DNA from: JACTOJ01 sp032335695
GTDB taxonomy: Bacteria; Bacillota; Clostridia; Clostridiales; Clostridiaceae
Assembly (NCBI RefSeq): GCF_032335695.1
Contig: NZ_JACTOJ010000004.1
Location: forward strand, 124,001 to 188,000
DNA length: 64,000 nucleotides
Direction: 5' to 3'
A program made the position numbers and the translations under genes. This document shows positions 52,324 to 61,958 of the stretch, one piece after another. The notes under the pieces were generated by a model. That model worked only from the letters and a program-made list of their open reading frames with translations, was not told the DNA's origin and did not search any database. Position 1 is the stretch's first letter, and each line of letters starts with the position of its first letter.

Positions 52324-53199
52324 TCATATATTTTTATGCAAAGCAATTGCTTCTAAATATTTACCATATTCGGTCTTTTTTAATGGTTCAGCTAATTTTA
52401 GCAATTGAATCTCATCAATAAATCCATTTCTATATGCTATTTCCTCAATGCACGCTACATATAACCCCTGCCTTGTTTGTATTGCTTCTACAAAATTTGA
52501 AGCATTTAACAGCCCACGATGAGTTCCTGTATCTAACCATGCCATACCACGACCAAATAATTCAACTTTTAATTTGCCATCATTTAGATACTCTTGATTA
52601 ACTGAAGTTATCTCTATTTCTCCACGTGAAGAAGGTCTTACATTTTTAGCTATATCCACTACTTTTTCATCATAAAAATACAAACCTGGCACTGCAAAAT
52701 TTGACTTCGGGTTTTTAGGTTTTTCTTCTAAAGATACCACATTATTGTTTTCATCAAATTCAACCACCCCAAATTCCTGTGGGCTGCTGACATGATAACC
52801 AAATATAGTTGCCCCTTCTTCTCTCTCTACTGCATTTTTAAGTCTTTCAGTAAAACCATAGCCATAAAATATATTATCTCCCAGTACTAATGCTACTTTA
52901 TCATTACCTATAAATTTTTCTCCAACTATGAAAGCATCTGCTAGTCCTCTTGGTTCATCTTGAACAGCATACTGAATACTTAATCCAATATGTTTTCCAT
53001 CACCTAGTAATTCCTTGAATAGAGGTAAATCTCTAGGTGTAGAAATTATAAGAATCTCTCTTATTCCTGCAAGCATTAGCACAGATAAAGGATAATATAT
53101 CATAGGTTTGTCATATATAGGTAGTATTTGTTTAGAAACTGCCTTGGTTAGAGGATACAGTCTCGTACCTGATCCACCAGCTAATATGATTCCTTTCAT
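52324..53199 (-). CDS. rmlA: Glucose-1-phosphate thymidylyltransferase
   Basis: 291 aa, the normal RmlA length. MKGIILAGGSGTRLYPLTKAVSKQILPIYDKPMIYYP is the diagnostic N-terminus, followed by VLGDNIFYGYGF, EEKPKNPKSNFAVPGLYFYD and GRGMAWLDTGTHRGLL. It makes dTDP-glucose from glucose-1-phosphate and dTTP, the first step towards L-rhamnose and other dTDP-6-deoxy sugars. Start ATG with GGAGGAA upstream. Placed after the GT4 gene at 53243 with a gap of about 45 bases. Confidence 0.95.
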   Translation of the reverse strand: MKGIILAGGSGTRLYPLTKAVSKQILPIYDKPMIYYPLSVLMLAGIREILIISTPRDLPLFKELLGDGKHIGLSIQYAVQDEPRGLADAFIVGEKFIGNDKVALVLGDNIFYGYGFTERLKNAVEREEGATIFGYHVSSPQEFGVVEFDENNNVVSLEEKPKNPKSNFAVPGLYFYDEKVVDIAKNVRPSSRGEIEITSVNQEYLNDGKLKVELFGRGMAWLDTGTHRGLLNASNFVEAIQTRQGLYVACIEEIAYRNGFIDEIQLLKLAEPLKKTEYGKYLEAIALHKNI

Positions 53200-53242
53200 T
53201 CAAACATTCCTCCTGTTTTGAATAAAACTATTTTAGATAATT

Positions 53243-54364
53243 TTATTTAATAACTCTCCATTTTTTTGTATTTTTAAATTCTTCATAGCATTCATTTACA
53301 TAATTATTGATTTTTTCTTTAAATATTTCTTCATCAAACTTTTGAGAATGCTCACGAATTATATTTTTATCAAAGCTCATTTTTTCAAATCTTTTTATAG
53401 CATCCTTTAAATCTGATTCTGTTTGTTCTTTAAAGAATACACCAGTAACTCCATCTAATACCGTTTCAAGTGCTCCACCTTTGCCATAAGCTATTACCGG
53501 TCTTCCACTAGCTTGCGCTTCTAAAGGTGTTATACCAAAGTCCTCTTCACCAGGAAACAAAAACGCTCTGCATTTTGAATAATACTCTTCTATAACTGAA
53601 TCCGGCTGTCTTCCTAAAAACTTAATATTATCATTGGCGTAAGCTTCCATTTTTTTTCTTTCACTTCCATCCCCTATTATTACTAAAGGAAGTTTTAATT
53701 CATTAAAAACCTTAACTGCTAAATCTACTTTTTTATATGGGACTAACCTTGATACAATTAAATAGTAATCTTCATCTGTTTCACTTATATTAAATAATTT
53801 AGTTCTAACGGCAGGATGAATTACTACGGATTCACGTCTATAGTGTTTCCAAATTCTTCTTGCAACATTTTCAGAGTTAGCAATAAAGTAGTCTACTCTA
53901 TCTGAACTTAACCTATCCCAAAGCCTCATATAGTTCATTAAATACTTGAGCAAATGCTTTTTTATTTTGCTATTCACATCATGTTCTATATACTGATAAT
54001 AAAATTCCCATCCGTATCGCATAGGACTATTGCAATAGCATATATGCATAGTATCAGGCCTAGTTATAACCCCTTTAGCACAAGATGTGCTACTGCTTAA
54101 TACAACATCATACTGCGTGAGATCAAAACTTTCAAAAGCCATTGGCATAAAGGGGAAATATCTTTGATGATGATTTTTAGCTCCTCTTTTATTTTGCAAA
54201 AAAGATGTCCTTACATCTATATCTCTTAACTCTTTATCCAATTTCTCAGGATTATATATTGTTGTATAAATAGGTGCGTCAGGATAAAGTTCCTTAAAAT
54301 TTACAATAAGTCTTTCCGAACCTCCCATATTAGTAAGCCATTCATGTACGATTGCTAAATCCAT
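53243..54364 (-). CDS. GT4 family glycosyltransferase (WbaZ-like)
   Basis: About 373 aa. AIVHEWLTNMGGSERLIVNF, SSSTSCAKGVITRP and HICYCNSPMRYGWEFYYQY are typical of the WbaZ/mannosyltransferase-like GT4 branch, and the donor domain contains VSRLVPYKKVDLAV and EEDFGITPLEAQASGRPVIAYG (EX7E). ATG 54364 follows GAGGTG by six bases; the GTG at 54373 lies inside that site. It stands directly after the priming transferase gene, so it probably adds the second sugar of that repeat unit. Confidence 0.88.
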   Translation of the reverse strand: MDLAIVHEWLTNMGGSERLIVNFKELYPDAPIYTTIYNPEKLDKELRDIDVRTSFLQNKRGAKNHHQRYFPFMPMAFESFDLTQYDVVLSSSTSCAKGVITRPDTMHICYCNSPMRYGWEFYYQYIEHDVNSKIKKHLLKYLMNYMRLWDRLSSDRVDYFIANSENVARRIWKHYRRESVVIHPAVRTKLFNISETDEDYYLIVSRLVPYKKVDLAVKVFNELKLPLVIIGDGSERKKMEAYANDNIKFLGRQPDSVIEEYYSKCRAFLFPGEEDFGITPLEAQASGRPVIAYGKGGALETVLDGVTGVFFKEQTESDLKDAIKRFEKMSFDKNIIREHSQKFDEEIFKEKINNYVNECYEEFKNTKKWRVIK

Positions 54365-54382
54365 TAATTTCACCTCTTATAT

Positions 54383-55045
54383 TTACTTTGCTCCGTCCTT
54401 ATTAAAGACCACTATTACTGTTTTCAGCAAAATAATAAAGTCCTTCCATAAACTTCTATTGTTTATGTAGTCCATATCTAACATAATTCTTTCTTGATAT
54501 GTAGTTTCACTTCTTCCATTTGCTTGCCAGTTACCTGTTAATCCTGGTCTTACACTAAATAACTTTTCTGCATAAATTCCGTATTTCTCAACCTCTCTTT
54601 TAACTATAGGTCTTGGTCCAACTAAAGACATTTGACCAACTAAAATATTAATAAATTGAGGTAATTCATCAATACTTGTTTCTCTCAAGAATTTTCCAAC
54701 TTTAGTTATTCTAGGATCATTATCTAATTTAAAATTCTCCTTGTATTCTTCCTTTTGTTCTTTAGATAAATTATTTAAAACCTGATCAGCATTTTGTACC
54801 ATAGTCCTAAATTTAAATACTTTTATTTCCTTTCCTCCTTGTCCTATTCGTTTATGTCTAAATATTATAGGACCAGGAGAATCTAATTTTATAATTATTC
54901 CAAATATTATATAAGTGGGCACTAAAATAACTATGCCAACCAAAGATCCGAATATATCCAAAAATCTTTTTACAAATCCGTAATAAAACCTTGGTTTCTT
55001 ACAATCACTGTAGCTAATTTTATCTATATTGTTTTCTTCATCCAC
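54383..55045 (-). CDS. Undecaprenyl-phosphate sugar phosphotransferase (priming PGT)
   Basis: 220 aa, small monotopic phosphoglycosyl transferase with an N-terminal membrane helix (FLDIFGSLVGIVILVPTYIIFGIII), SPGPIIFRHKRIG, VFKFRTM, LRETSIDELPQFINILVGQMSLVGPRP and RPGLTGNWQANGRS. The catalytic Asp-Glu pair is in SIDELPQ. GTG start with GGGAGG upstream. It is similar to, but distinct from, the transferase at 43113-43784; two priming enzymes imply two glycans or alternative first sugars. Confidence 0.92.
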   Translation of the reverse strand: MDEENNIDKISYSDCKKPRFYYGFVKRFLDIFGSLVGIVILVPTYIIFGIIIKLDSPGPIIFRHKRIGQGGKEIKVFKFRTMVQNADQVLNNLSKEQKEEYKENFKLDNDPRITKVGKFLRETSIDELPQFINILVGQMSLVGPRPIVKREVEKYGIYAEKLFSVRPGLTGNWQANGRSETTYQERIMLDMDYINNRSLWKDFIILLKTVIVVFNKDGAK

Positions 55046-55074
55046 TTTATTATCCTCCCGTTGTAATAAATTTC

Positions 55075-55103
55075 AATATAGTATTACTCTCTAATCATTA
55101 CAA
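55075..55103 (-). promoter_or_regulatory. Candidate promoter of the priming transferase/rml operon
   Basis: TTGTAA (55103-55098), a 17-base spacer and TATATT (55080-55075) on the minus strand, about 30 bases before GTG 55045. The match to consensus is moderate. Confidence 0.4.
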
Positions 55104-55183
55104 TTCACTATGTTACCACACAAATTCATAACTATCAACTTGTGATCAGAATTAACACTTTTATACTTTTGTACTTAATATTT

Positions 55184-56443
55184 CTAATTATTCATGTTAG
55201 TAATTTTATTTTTTGATTTTCCTACTCCCATGGAATATGCAACAAAAACAAATATGAAGAATGTCATAGTTACTTTAGGAACATAAAACAAATCATCAAA
55301 GCAATTCATCATAAGAAAGCATGTAGTTGATATTAGGAATCCATTAAAAAAATTCTTAGTGATTCCAGTAGCCTTGTCTTTTGCATAATAGACCGCTTTT
55401 AGCATATCAAAGCACATTATTAAAAAAACTACTGCTGTAAAAATTCCCATTTCAACAAAAGCTCTTATATATGAATTATGAGGCGGTAATGGCTGTGTAT
55501 CATACCACTTAAATTGTGGATATTTTTTTATGTATTGGGAGTACATTTTAATAAAATTACCACTTCCTACTCCCCAGAAAAAATGTTCATTTATCATTTT
55601 TTCTGCTAATCTCCATAAATTCATTCTTCCCTGATTGTAACCAATATTTATTATTTGCTTTATTCTTGACATTAATGTTGGACTTATTGATATATATACA
55701 ATCGGAATTGTATATAAGAAAACAAATTTCCAGTTATAAACCATTGATATTATTAAAATTCCAATTGCAAAAGCCAACAACCCATTTCTAGAAAAAGTAA
55801 GTGCTAAATTTACTGTTATTAACAATGTTAATAGCATAAATATAATCTTGTACTTACCTTTTGAATAAGCGGCTTCTAATATTACTGGAAAAATTGCTAA
55901 TATAAGATACGCTGCAAATGTATTTGGATATTGCAAGGTAGATGAAACTCTTGATGTATTGAGTGAGTTGGAATTGCTTAATGCGTATTTTATAGATTGC
56001 AAAAGATTACTTTGGTCGAAAAATTTATACATTCCTATTAAACAAACTAATGTAACACTTATGTAATAAACTTTTATTATAGTCTCATGCATATAACTTT
56101 TATTTATTCTGAACCTTATTATAAAATAAGTAAAATAGTATATAATATATCTCGATGTTTCTTTAAATGAAACTATCCTGTCCGTAGAAAGAAACGAGGT
56201 CAATATCATTAGAATAATAAAAATAGTAAATAAAATAGTAAAGAATTCGCACATAATAGACTTGTAATTATCTAAGAAATTTTTTCTTATTTCTTTATCA
56301 ATCACAAGCTCTAATAAATATATCATTCCCATAAGCAATAAAACCAAATTTAATATCCATTCTATTTTTCCATTAGGAACTATTGCTAAAAATAATACAT
56401 AAATACTTATAAGAGTTGTCATTATAAAGTCATTTTTTTTCAT
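55184..56443 (-). CDS. O-antigen ligase-like membrane protein
   Basis: 419 aa with about 11 membrane helices. The Wzy_C loop region shows LTFSRNGLLAFAIG, NEHFFWGVGSGNFIKMYS and PPHNSYIRAFVEMGIFTAVVF (the loop with His-Asn-Ser-Tyr), as in O-antigen ligases. Start ATG with GGAGG upstream. It stands first in its unit, 140 bases before the priming transferase gene. It is one of five proteins of this superfamily in the window; as the one closest to a priming enzyme it may be the ligase or polymerase of that repeat unit. Confidence 0.83.
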   Translation of the reverse strand: MKKNDFIMTTLISIYVLFLAIVPNGKIEWILNLVLLLMGMIYLLELVIDKEIRKNFLDNYKSIMCEFFTILFTIFIILMILTSFLSTDRIVSFKETSRYIIYYFTYFIIRFRINKSYMHETIIKVYYISVTLVCLIGMYKFFDQSNLLQSIKYALSNSNSLNTSRVSSTLQYPNTFAAYLILAIFPVILEAAYSKGKYKIIFMLLTLLITVNLALTFSRNGLLAFAIGILIISMVYNWKFVFLYTIPIVYISISPTLMSRIKQIINIGYNQGRMNLWRLAEKMINEHFFWGVGSGNFIKMYSQYIKKYPQFKWYDTQPLPPHNSYIRAFVEMGIFTAVVFLIMCFDMLKAVYYAKDKATGITKNFFNGFLISTTCFLMMNCFDDLFYVPKVTMTFFIFVFVAYSMGVGKSKNKITNMNN

Positions 56444-56589
56444 ATAATCCTCCAGTATACTTTAATTCTACTTGATAATATTCCTTTTGTATAACAAATG
56501 CCTATTGATTTTTCCAATATAAATTAATTTATGTTGACCTCTAATGGGCATATAGATATATACTTACATATATTCCAAAAAGTTCGCTA

Positions 56590-56632
56590 TTAAAAAAAAT
56601 CACATATATAATTATATTTATATATGTGATAA
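56590..56632 (-). terminator. Terminator after the ArnT-like gene
   Basis: Perfect 12-bp arms 56599-56610 and 56619-56630 (ATCACATATATA) with an 8-base loop. U8 follows on the minus strand (56599-56592). The stem is AT-only apart from CAC/GTG, so it is weak. It overlaps the promoter at 56617-56644. Confidence 0.5.
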
Positions 56633-56644
56633 ATGTAAAGTCAA
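56617..56644 (-). promoter_or_regulatory. Candidate promoter upstream of the O-antigen ligase gene
   Basis: TTGACT (56644-56639), a 16-base spacer and TATAAA (56622-56617) on the minus strand. The -10 lies inside the upstream arm of the terminator hairpin. The leader to ATG 56443 would be about 165 bases. Confidence 0.45.
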
Positions 56645-56738
56645 TTGTTTTTAACGATTTAGTTTTGTCACTTTTTTATGAAAATAATTTTAATGTAATG
56701 TGCTCTCTTGCACATATAATGAATTATTTTTATTCTAT

Positions 56739-58208
56739 TTATTTCTTCACTATACAATAACCATTTTCATCTATTACGATTTTGAAATTATTAGAATCTA
56801 TTATTTTATTACTTTCATCAGTTTTTCTTATAAGCATCAAACTATTTTTTGTGCTGTCATTTTCAAAACCATCTATTCCAGTTTTCTTTGCATATAAATC
56901 AGAATACAGCAGTGCTGATAAATATTCGCTTTGACTCCAATCAGATCCTTTGTCGCCTATGTATATATTAGCTCCCTTATATTCATTTTTATGACCTAGT
57001 TCTCTTAAAGTAACCTGCAAACTATCTTCATTTTGTGTTTTTATATAATGCACAATTTTAGATTCATATAAGGCTGATGAGAAAATCACCATAAATATTA
57101 ATAGTCCCTGCAAAAAAACATTTTTTTTCTTCTCTTTAGCTAATTTACCTGTAAACGCTCCTATACAGATAGCTAACGGTGGAACAATGCAATATACATA
57201 CCACCCTAATTTAGTTTTCGCTTTTGAAAATAATGCAAATGGAACTACTATCCATAAAATTACACCTATAATATACTTAAATCTTTCTTTTATTTTTTCA
57301 TTATCGTTTAAAACTAAATATGCTACCAAGCCAGAAAATAACAAAAAAGTCCAATACAGATAATTACTTGTAAACACATTGACATAGAACCACTTATCAC
57401 CGACATGTCCTTCTATTGCATTAGAACTTCTATTTAGTAAATCATAATCTATCATTTGCTTAAAGAATGTAAATCCGTCATTGAAATATCTAAAGACTCC
57501 CCATATTAATATTGGCAAAAATGATGCCATTAAGAATATAAAAAACTCTTTAAGCTTTAATTTAAACAGCCTTTTAGATAAAATCAAGTAAAGACCAATT
57601 ATCACTGCGATTACTATAGCATGAAAACTCTTAGTCAGAAATGCTATAGAAAAAGCTAGTCCTGAAATATATAAAAATTTAATATTTTTCTCTATTAATA
57701 ACATAGAAATTATAGAAATAGTAAAAAACAATATGTAAATCGCATCAGCATCACCTGTTCTTCCCCAATGATCTGTGATTATTGGCTGAAAAGTCATAAA
57801 TGCCAACATGGTTATTAATGATGCTATCCTTCCGTGTCTATATTTAGCAAAAAACACTATTATTGTCGAAGTAAGTAATATTGCCAAGGCAGAAAAAAAA
57901 CGTAATCCTAAAGGATTATAGCCAAATATTTTATAGCCAAATATTATAAACCAATAGCTTACAGGAGGCTTTAGGTTCCAATAATCATTACTTCCCATGT
58001 ACGTATTTACAACATAATTATGATTTCGTAACATTTCATAAGCATTAACACCATGTCTAGCTTCATCCCAATCTTTAATATTAGCTATGCCCAGCTTATA
58101 AAATAGTCCAATACCCAGTACTAACATTGCTAACGCTAAAAAAATATAATAATATTTTTCTAATATTAGATATAATTTCGTTATAGCTTTCTCAATTAAT
58201 AGAAACAT
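56739..58208 (-). CDS. ArnT/PMT-like (GT39 family) lipid-linked glycosyltransferase
   Basis: 489 aa with about 12 membrane helices and a C-terminal exported domain. The first loop has the catalytic acid motif in IKDWDEARHGVNAYEML, followed by YWNLKPPVSYWFIIFGYKIFGYNPLGLRF, as in ArnT and protein-mannosyltransferase-like GT-C enzymes. These use polyprenyl-phosphate sugars and act outside the membrane, so it may decorate a glycan, teichoic acid or protein. ATG start with GGAGG upstream. It stands alone between two terminators. Confidence 0.85.
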   Translation of the reverse strand: MFLLIEKAITKLYLILEKYYYIFLALAMLVLGIGLFYKLGIANIKDWDEARHGVNAYEMLRNHNYVVNTYMGSNDYWNLKPPVSYWFIIFGYKIFGYNPLGLRFFSALAILLTSTIIVFFAKYRHGRIASLITMLAFMTFQPIITDHWGRTGDADAIYILFFTISIISMLLIEKNIKFLYISGLAFSIAFLTKSFHAIVIAVIIGLYLILSKRLFKLKLKEFFIFLMASFLPILIWGVFRYFNDGFTFFKQMIDYDLLNRSSNAIEGHVGDKWFYVNVFTSNYLYWTFLLFSGLVAYLVLNDNEKIKERFKYIIGVILWIVVPFALFSKAKTKLGWYVYCIVPPLAICIGAFTGKLAKEKKKNVFLQGLLIFMVIFSSALYESKIVHYIKTQNEDSLQVTLRELGHKNEYKGANIYIGDKGSDWSQSEYLSALLYSDLYAKKTGIDGFENDSTKNSLMLIRKTDESNKIIDSNNFKIVIDENGYCIVKK

Positions 58209-58435
58209 ATAATTTAGTTTCCTCCTAGTTTAATTATAATGCTGTATTTAAAAATATAAAATCATATTATAAGATTATACACTAGAATTATTATTTTATC
58301 AATTTTCAATAATTCACCAATTGATTCAGACCTTACACTTAAACATTGCTCTTTTTAAGCATGCTTTTTCCGTACTTAAACCTATAAACTTTAGTATAAA
58401 TAGTTCTCTTGTGCTACAATATCCCTTTTGTTGCT

Positions 58436-58492
58436 AATATAAAAGGCTTGTAGACTATTGGTATATTAAACAATCTACAAACCTTTTACACT
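58436..58492 (-). terminator. Terminator after the lectin-NlpC/P60 gene
   Basis: Arms 58441-58454 and 58474-58487 pair over 14 positions with one mismatch (AAAAGG.TTGTAGA); short inner pairing (ATTG/CAAT) extends the stem. The remaining bases of the 315-base gap hold no gene. Confidence 0.55.
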
Positions 58493-58523
58493 TTATTTTG
58501 CAAACATAATTTTTTTATGAATT

Positions 58524-61500
58524 CTATATAATCCTTCTAGCTCTACAAAAGTCATCTTTTGAGCTTAATTGAACTATTTGAACAAAAGCTCTGCTTTCTG
58601 GTGCCTCAATAAGCAATCCATTACCTAAATATATAGCTTCATGATGAGGTGCAGAATAATCCCCGAAGAAAAGTATATCTCCTGGTTGTAAAGCATTTTT
58701 GTGAACGTCTACTCCATTATAGATTTGATCATAAGTAGTTCTTCCTAGGTTATACCCAAAATTTTTATAAACATACTGTACAAAACCTGAGCAATCAAAT
58801 GCCTGCATTCCAATATACTTTTCCATTCCTGTTAGATCATGATCAGTTCCCCTATTCATGTTAATGTCAGCTTGAGTTAATGGAGAACCAGTTCCGCCCC
58901 ATAAGTACGGACATCCCAGATACTTTGTAGCATATACATCAACCTGAACCCTTCTGTTGATAACTGTATCGCTAGCCCATATCCAATATCCATCTTTAAC
59001 AATATACAGACATCCATTATCTCCAAGTTTTAGCGAAAATTTGTGACCTCCACCTTGATTTGTACTTGAATTCCATAAACAGTTCCAATCGTTACCATAT
59101 ACAACCAAGTTACCATCATTTTGAATACTCAATCTATTATCAGTGAATCCAGTATTGTTTAACCTATAACTAGCCCATACAGCATTATGTTTTTGATCAT
59201 AAATTACTAAATTCCCGTCTCCTTGAAGGTTAAGAGTATACTTACCATCATCAGAAACTAAATACTGAGTAGTCCACATAACCTGACCCATATTTAACTC
59301 GCTACCGATAGAACCTACTTTTCCTCTATTACTATCCCATATTAATTTACTATCAGCAAATAATCTCAAGTCACCATCATCATCTAACCTAAGCAATAAT
59401 GAATTATTGTTTGTGTGATCAGTTTTTGTGTACCATAAAGAATTCCACTTATCCCCATAAACAACTAAATTTCCATCGCTTTGAAGACTAAGTCTATTAT
59501 CAGTAAAATCAGAGCTTCCAAATGAATATGCTGCCCAAATAGGCTTATTGTTATTATCATAGATAACCAAATTGCCATCATCTTGAATAATTAATCTATA
59601 TTTCTCATTTTCGGACATTAAGTATTGAGTTGTCCAAATAGTTTGCCCGGATTTTAAACTGTTGCCTATCGATTGGATTTTTCCACCATTACTATTCCAT
59701 ATCATGTTGTTATTTTCAAACAAGCGTAAGTCACCATTATTGTCCAATTTTAAATAAAATGAATTGTTGGTAACTTTGCCTGTGGCTGATTGCCAAAGCA
59801 CTTGGGAGTTCTGCCCAGTAACAGTCAAATTTCCATTTTCGCTTAGCACTAGTTTATTATCAGTAAAATTTTTATCCGAATAACTATATGTGGCCCATAC
59901 TGGATTATTATTTTTATCGTATATCACTAGATTACCATCTTGTTGAATTCGTAATGTATATTCGCCATTGTAAGATGTTAAATACTGAGTAGTATACATT
60001 GTTTGCCCCACTTCAAGTCTATCGCCTATCGATCCTACTTTTCCTCTGCTGCTATCCCATATAATAGTATTATCAGACAATAATCTAAGCTCTCCATCAT
60101 CATCTAATGTAAGTGAAAATAGTGATCCCTGTGCTTTATCAGTTCCAGAATTCCATATAATATTCCATCCTTCACCATAAACCACTAAATTTCCATCGTT
60201 TTGCAAACTCAGTCTATTACTTATAAAATTAGAATCCCCTAATTTGTTGCTTGTCCATATCTTGTTGTTGCCCTTATCGTAAATGTTGAAAGTTCCATCC
60301 TTTTCTAGATGAGCAGTATAATTGCCATTTTCAGAACTTAAGTACTGGTTTAACCAAATGGTTTGTCCCATGCTCAGTTTACTGCCTATATTTTCAAACT
60401 TATATCCTATGCTGTCCCAAATTATTTTGTCATCTGCAATTATGCATAGATATCCTTCATTACTTAACTTCATTGAAAGCAACGCATTTTGTGTTCCATT
60501 TGTCTGAGACTGCCACAAAGCATCCCAATTTCTACCGTATAACACTAAATTTCCATCTTTTTGCATCGACAGTCTATTGTCTACAAAATCAGTAGTGGAA
60601 TTATTATTACTAGTCCAAACTTCTTTTCTATTTTTATCATATATAACTAACTTTCCACTTGGTTCTATATGAAACGTATATTCACCATTGTCAGATGTTA
60701 AATATTGTTCTGTCCACATAGTCTCACCAGATTTTAATACACTTCCTATAGATCCAGCCTTTCCTGAATCGTTACTCCAAATCATCTTATCATTAGAAAA
60801 AATTCTTAAAACTCCGCAATTATCAAGTTTAAGATAGAATTTTGCGCCTTGATTAGTATCTGTTTGTGAATTCCATAACGAATTCCATCCACTACCATAA
60901 ATAACTACATTTCCATCTACTTGCATAGCTAGTCTATTATCAGTAAAGCCATTGGCATTACTATTATTAGTAGACCATTTTGTATTGCCATCCTTATCAC
61001 TTACAACTAAATTGCCATTTCCCGTTATTGCAGCATTATATTTTCCATCTTCTGAAGTAAGATATTGCTGAGTCCACATTGTTTGTCCCATTAATAATGT
61101 ATTTCCGATAGATCCAAATTTACCAATCTTGTTATTCCAAATTGTATTTCCATCTGCTAATACGCTTAAATACCCATCATTGTCTAATTGAAGCGAAAAG
61201 TTATTTCCTTTTGCTTTAGTAGTTTCTGATGACCATAAAGCTTTACTCTCACCATCATATGCAACTAAATTTCCATCACTTTGCATTATTAGAATATTGC
61301 TGTTTGAAGCCTTACTTGAAAACTTATATGTAGCCCATATGGCTTTATAATTATCATACACAACAAAATTACCATCCTGCTGTATACGTGCTGTATAATT
61401 ACCATTATCTGATGCTAAATACTGGTTTGTATTTATACTTTGTCCCATATTGAGCTTGCTTCCGATTGATTGTGGTACAACCTGATTATTTTGCCAAACT

Positions 61501-61958
61501 ACAATGTTATTGTTAACTATCTGCAGATTTCCTTGGTTATCTAACTTTAATGATGCTTGATTACTTGTAGTTTGATTTAACTGTGTATTCCATATAGTTA
61601 CATTACTATTATTAGAAATAGCTAAATTTCCATTTTGCATGATAATTTTATAACTATCTAAATTAGGATTATTTCCTGTTTCTATATTGAACTTGACAGT
61701 CTTATCCTTATTATAAACAGTTAAATTTCCATTTTGTTGTAACGAAGCCGTATAATCACCGTCATCAGATTTAAGGTACTGATTAAATTGTAATATTTGA
61801 CCTGCCTTCAATTCATTTCCTAAACAGTTTGCAACATTGGCAGTATCAGCTAAAGTTGTAACTGCAGGGAGCTTGCCACAAGTCATTAAAATTATAATTG
61901 CCATTAAAGCGCTTGCTTTAATAATTTTAGTTAGATTTTTATATATGGTTTTTTTCAT
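58524..61958 (-). CDS. Secreted protein with eight bulb-lectin repeats and an NlpC/P60 peptidase domain
   Basis: 1144 aa. A signal peptide (to about 38) is followed by eight bulb-type lectin repeats of about 113 residues, each starting like IGSxLxMGQTMWTxQYL and carrying DGNLVVY/I motifs. A C-terminal NlpC/P60 cysteine peptidase domain (about 1003-1144) has Cys1056 in AFDCSGFVQYVYK and His1106 in PHHEAIYLG. The third catalytic position, usually His in IHAP, reads IEAPE, so activity needs checking. An insert of about 30 residues separates YLWGGTG from FDCSGF. ATG start with GAGGGGA upstream. Likely binds mannose-type glycan on the surface and cuts peptidoglycan stem peptides. Confidence 0.88.
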   Translation of the reverse strand: MKKTIYKNLTKIIKASALMAIIILMTCGKLPAVTTLADTANVANCLGNELKAGQILQFNQYLKSDDGDYTASLQQNGNLTVYNKDKTVKFNIETGNNPNLDSYKIIMQNGNLAISNNSNVTIWNTQLNQTTSNQASLKLDNQGNLQIVNNNIVVWQNNQVVPQSIGSKLNMGQSINTNQYLASDNGNYTARIQQDGNFVVYDNYKAIWATYKFSSKASNSNILIMQSDGNLVAYDGESKALWSSETTKAKGNNFSLQLDNDGYLSVLADGNTIWNNKIGKFGSIGNTLLMGQTMWTQQYLTSEDGKYNAAITGNGNLVVSDKDGNTKWSTNNSNANGFTDNRLAMQVDGNVVIYGSGWNSLWNSQTDTNQGAKFYLKLDNCGVLRIFSNDKMIWSNDSGKAGSIGSVLKSGETMWTEQYLTSDNGEYTFHIEPSGKLVIYDKNRKEVWTSNNNSTTDFVDNRLSMQKDGNLVLYGRNWDALWQSQTNGTQNALLSMKLSNEGYLCIIADDKIIWDSIGYKFENIGSKLSMGQTIWLNQYLSSENGNYTAHLEKDGTFNIYDKGNNKIWTSNKLGDSNFISNRLSLQNDGNLVVYGEGWNIIWNSGTDKAQGSLFSLTLDDDGELRLLSDNTIIWDSSRGKVGSIGDRLEVGQTMYTTQYLTSYNGEYTLRIQQDGNLVIYDKNNNPVWATYSYSDKNFTDNKLVLSENGNLTVTGQNSQVLWQSATGKVTNNSFYLKLDNNGDLRLFENNNMIWNSNGGKIQSIGNSLKSGQTIWTTQYLMSENEKYRLIIQDDGNLVIYDNNNKPIWAAYSFGSSDFTDNRLSLQSDGNLVVYGDKWNSLWYTKTDHTNNNSLLLRLDDDGDLRLFADSKLIWDSNRGKVGSIGSELNMGQVMWTTQYLVSDDGKYTLNLQGDGNLVIYDQKHNAVWASYRLNNTGFTDNRLSIQNDGNLVVYGNDWNCLWNSSTNQGGGHKFSLKLGDNGCLYIVKDGYWIWASDTVINRRVQVDVYATKYLGCPYLWGGTGSPLTQADINMNRGTDHDLTGMEKYIGMQAFDCSGFVQYVYKNFGYNLGRTTYDQIYNGVDVHKNALQPGDILFFGDYSAPHHEAIYLGNGLLIEAPESRAFVQIVQLSSKDDFCRARRII

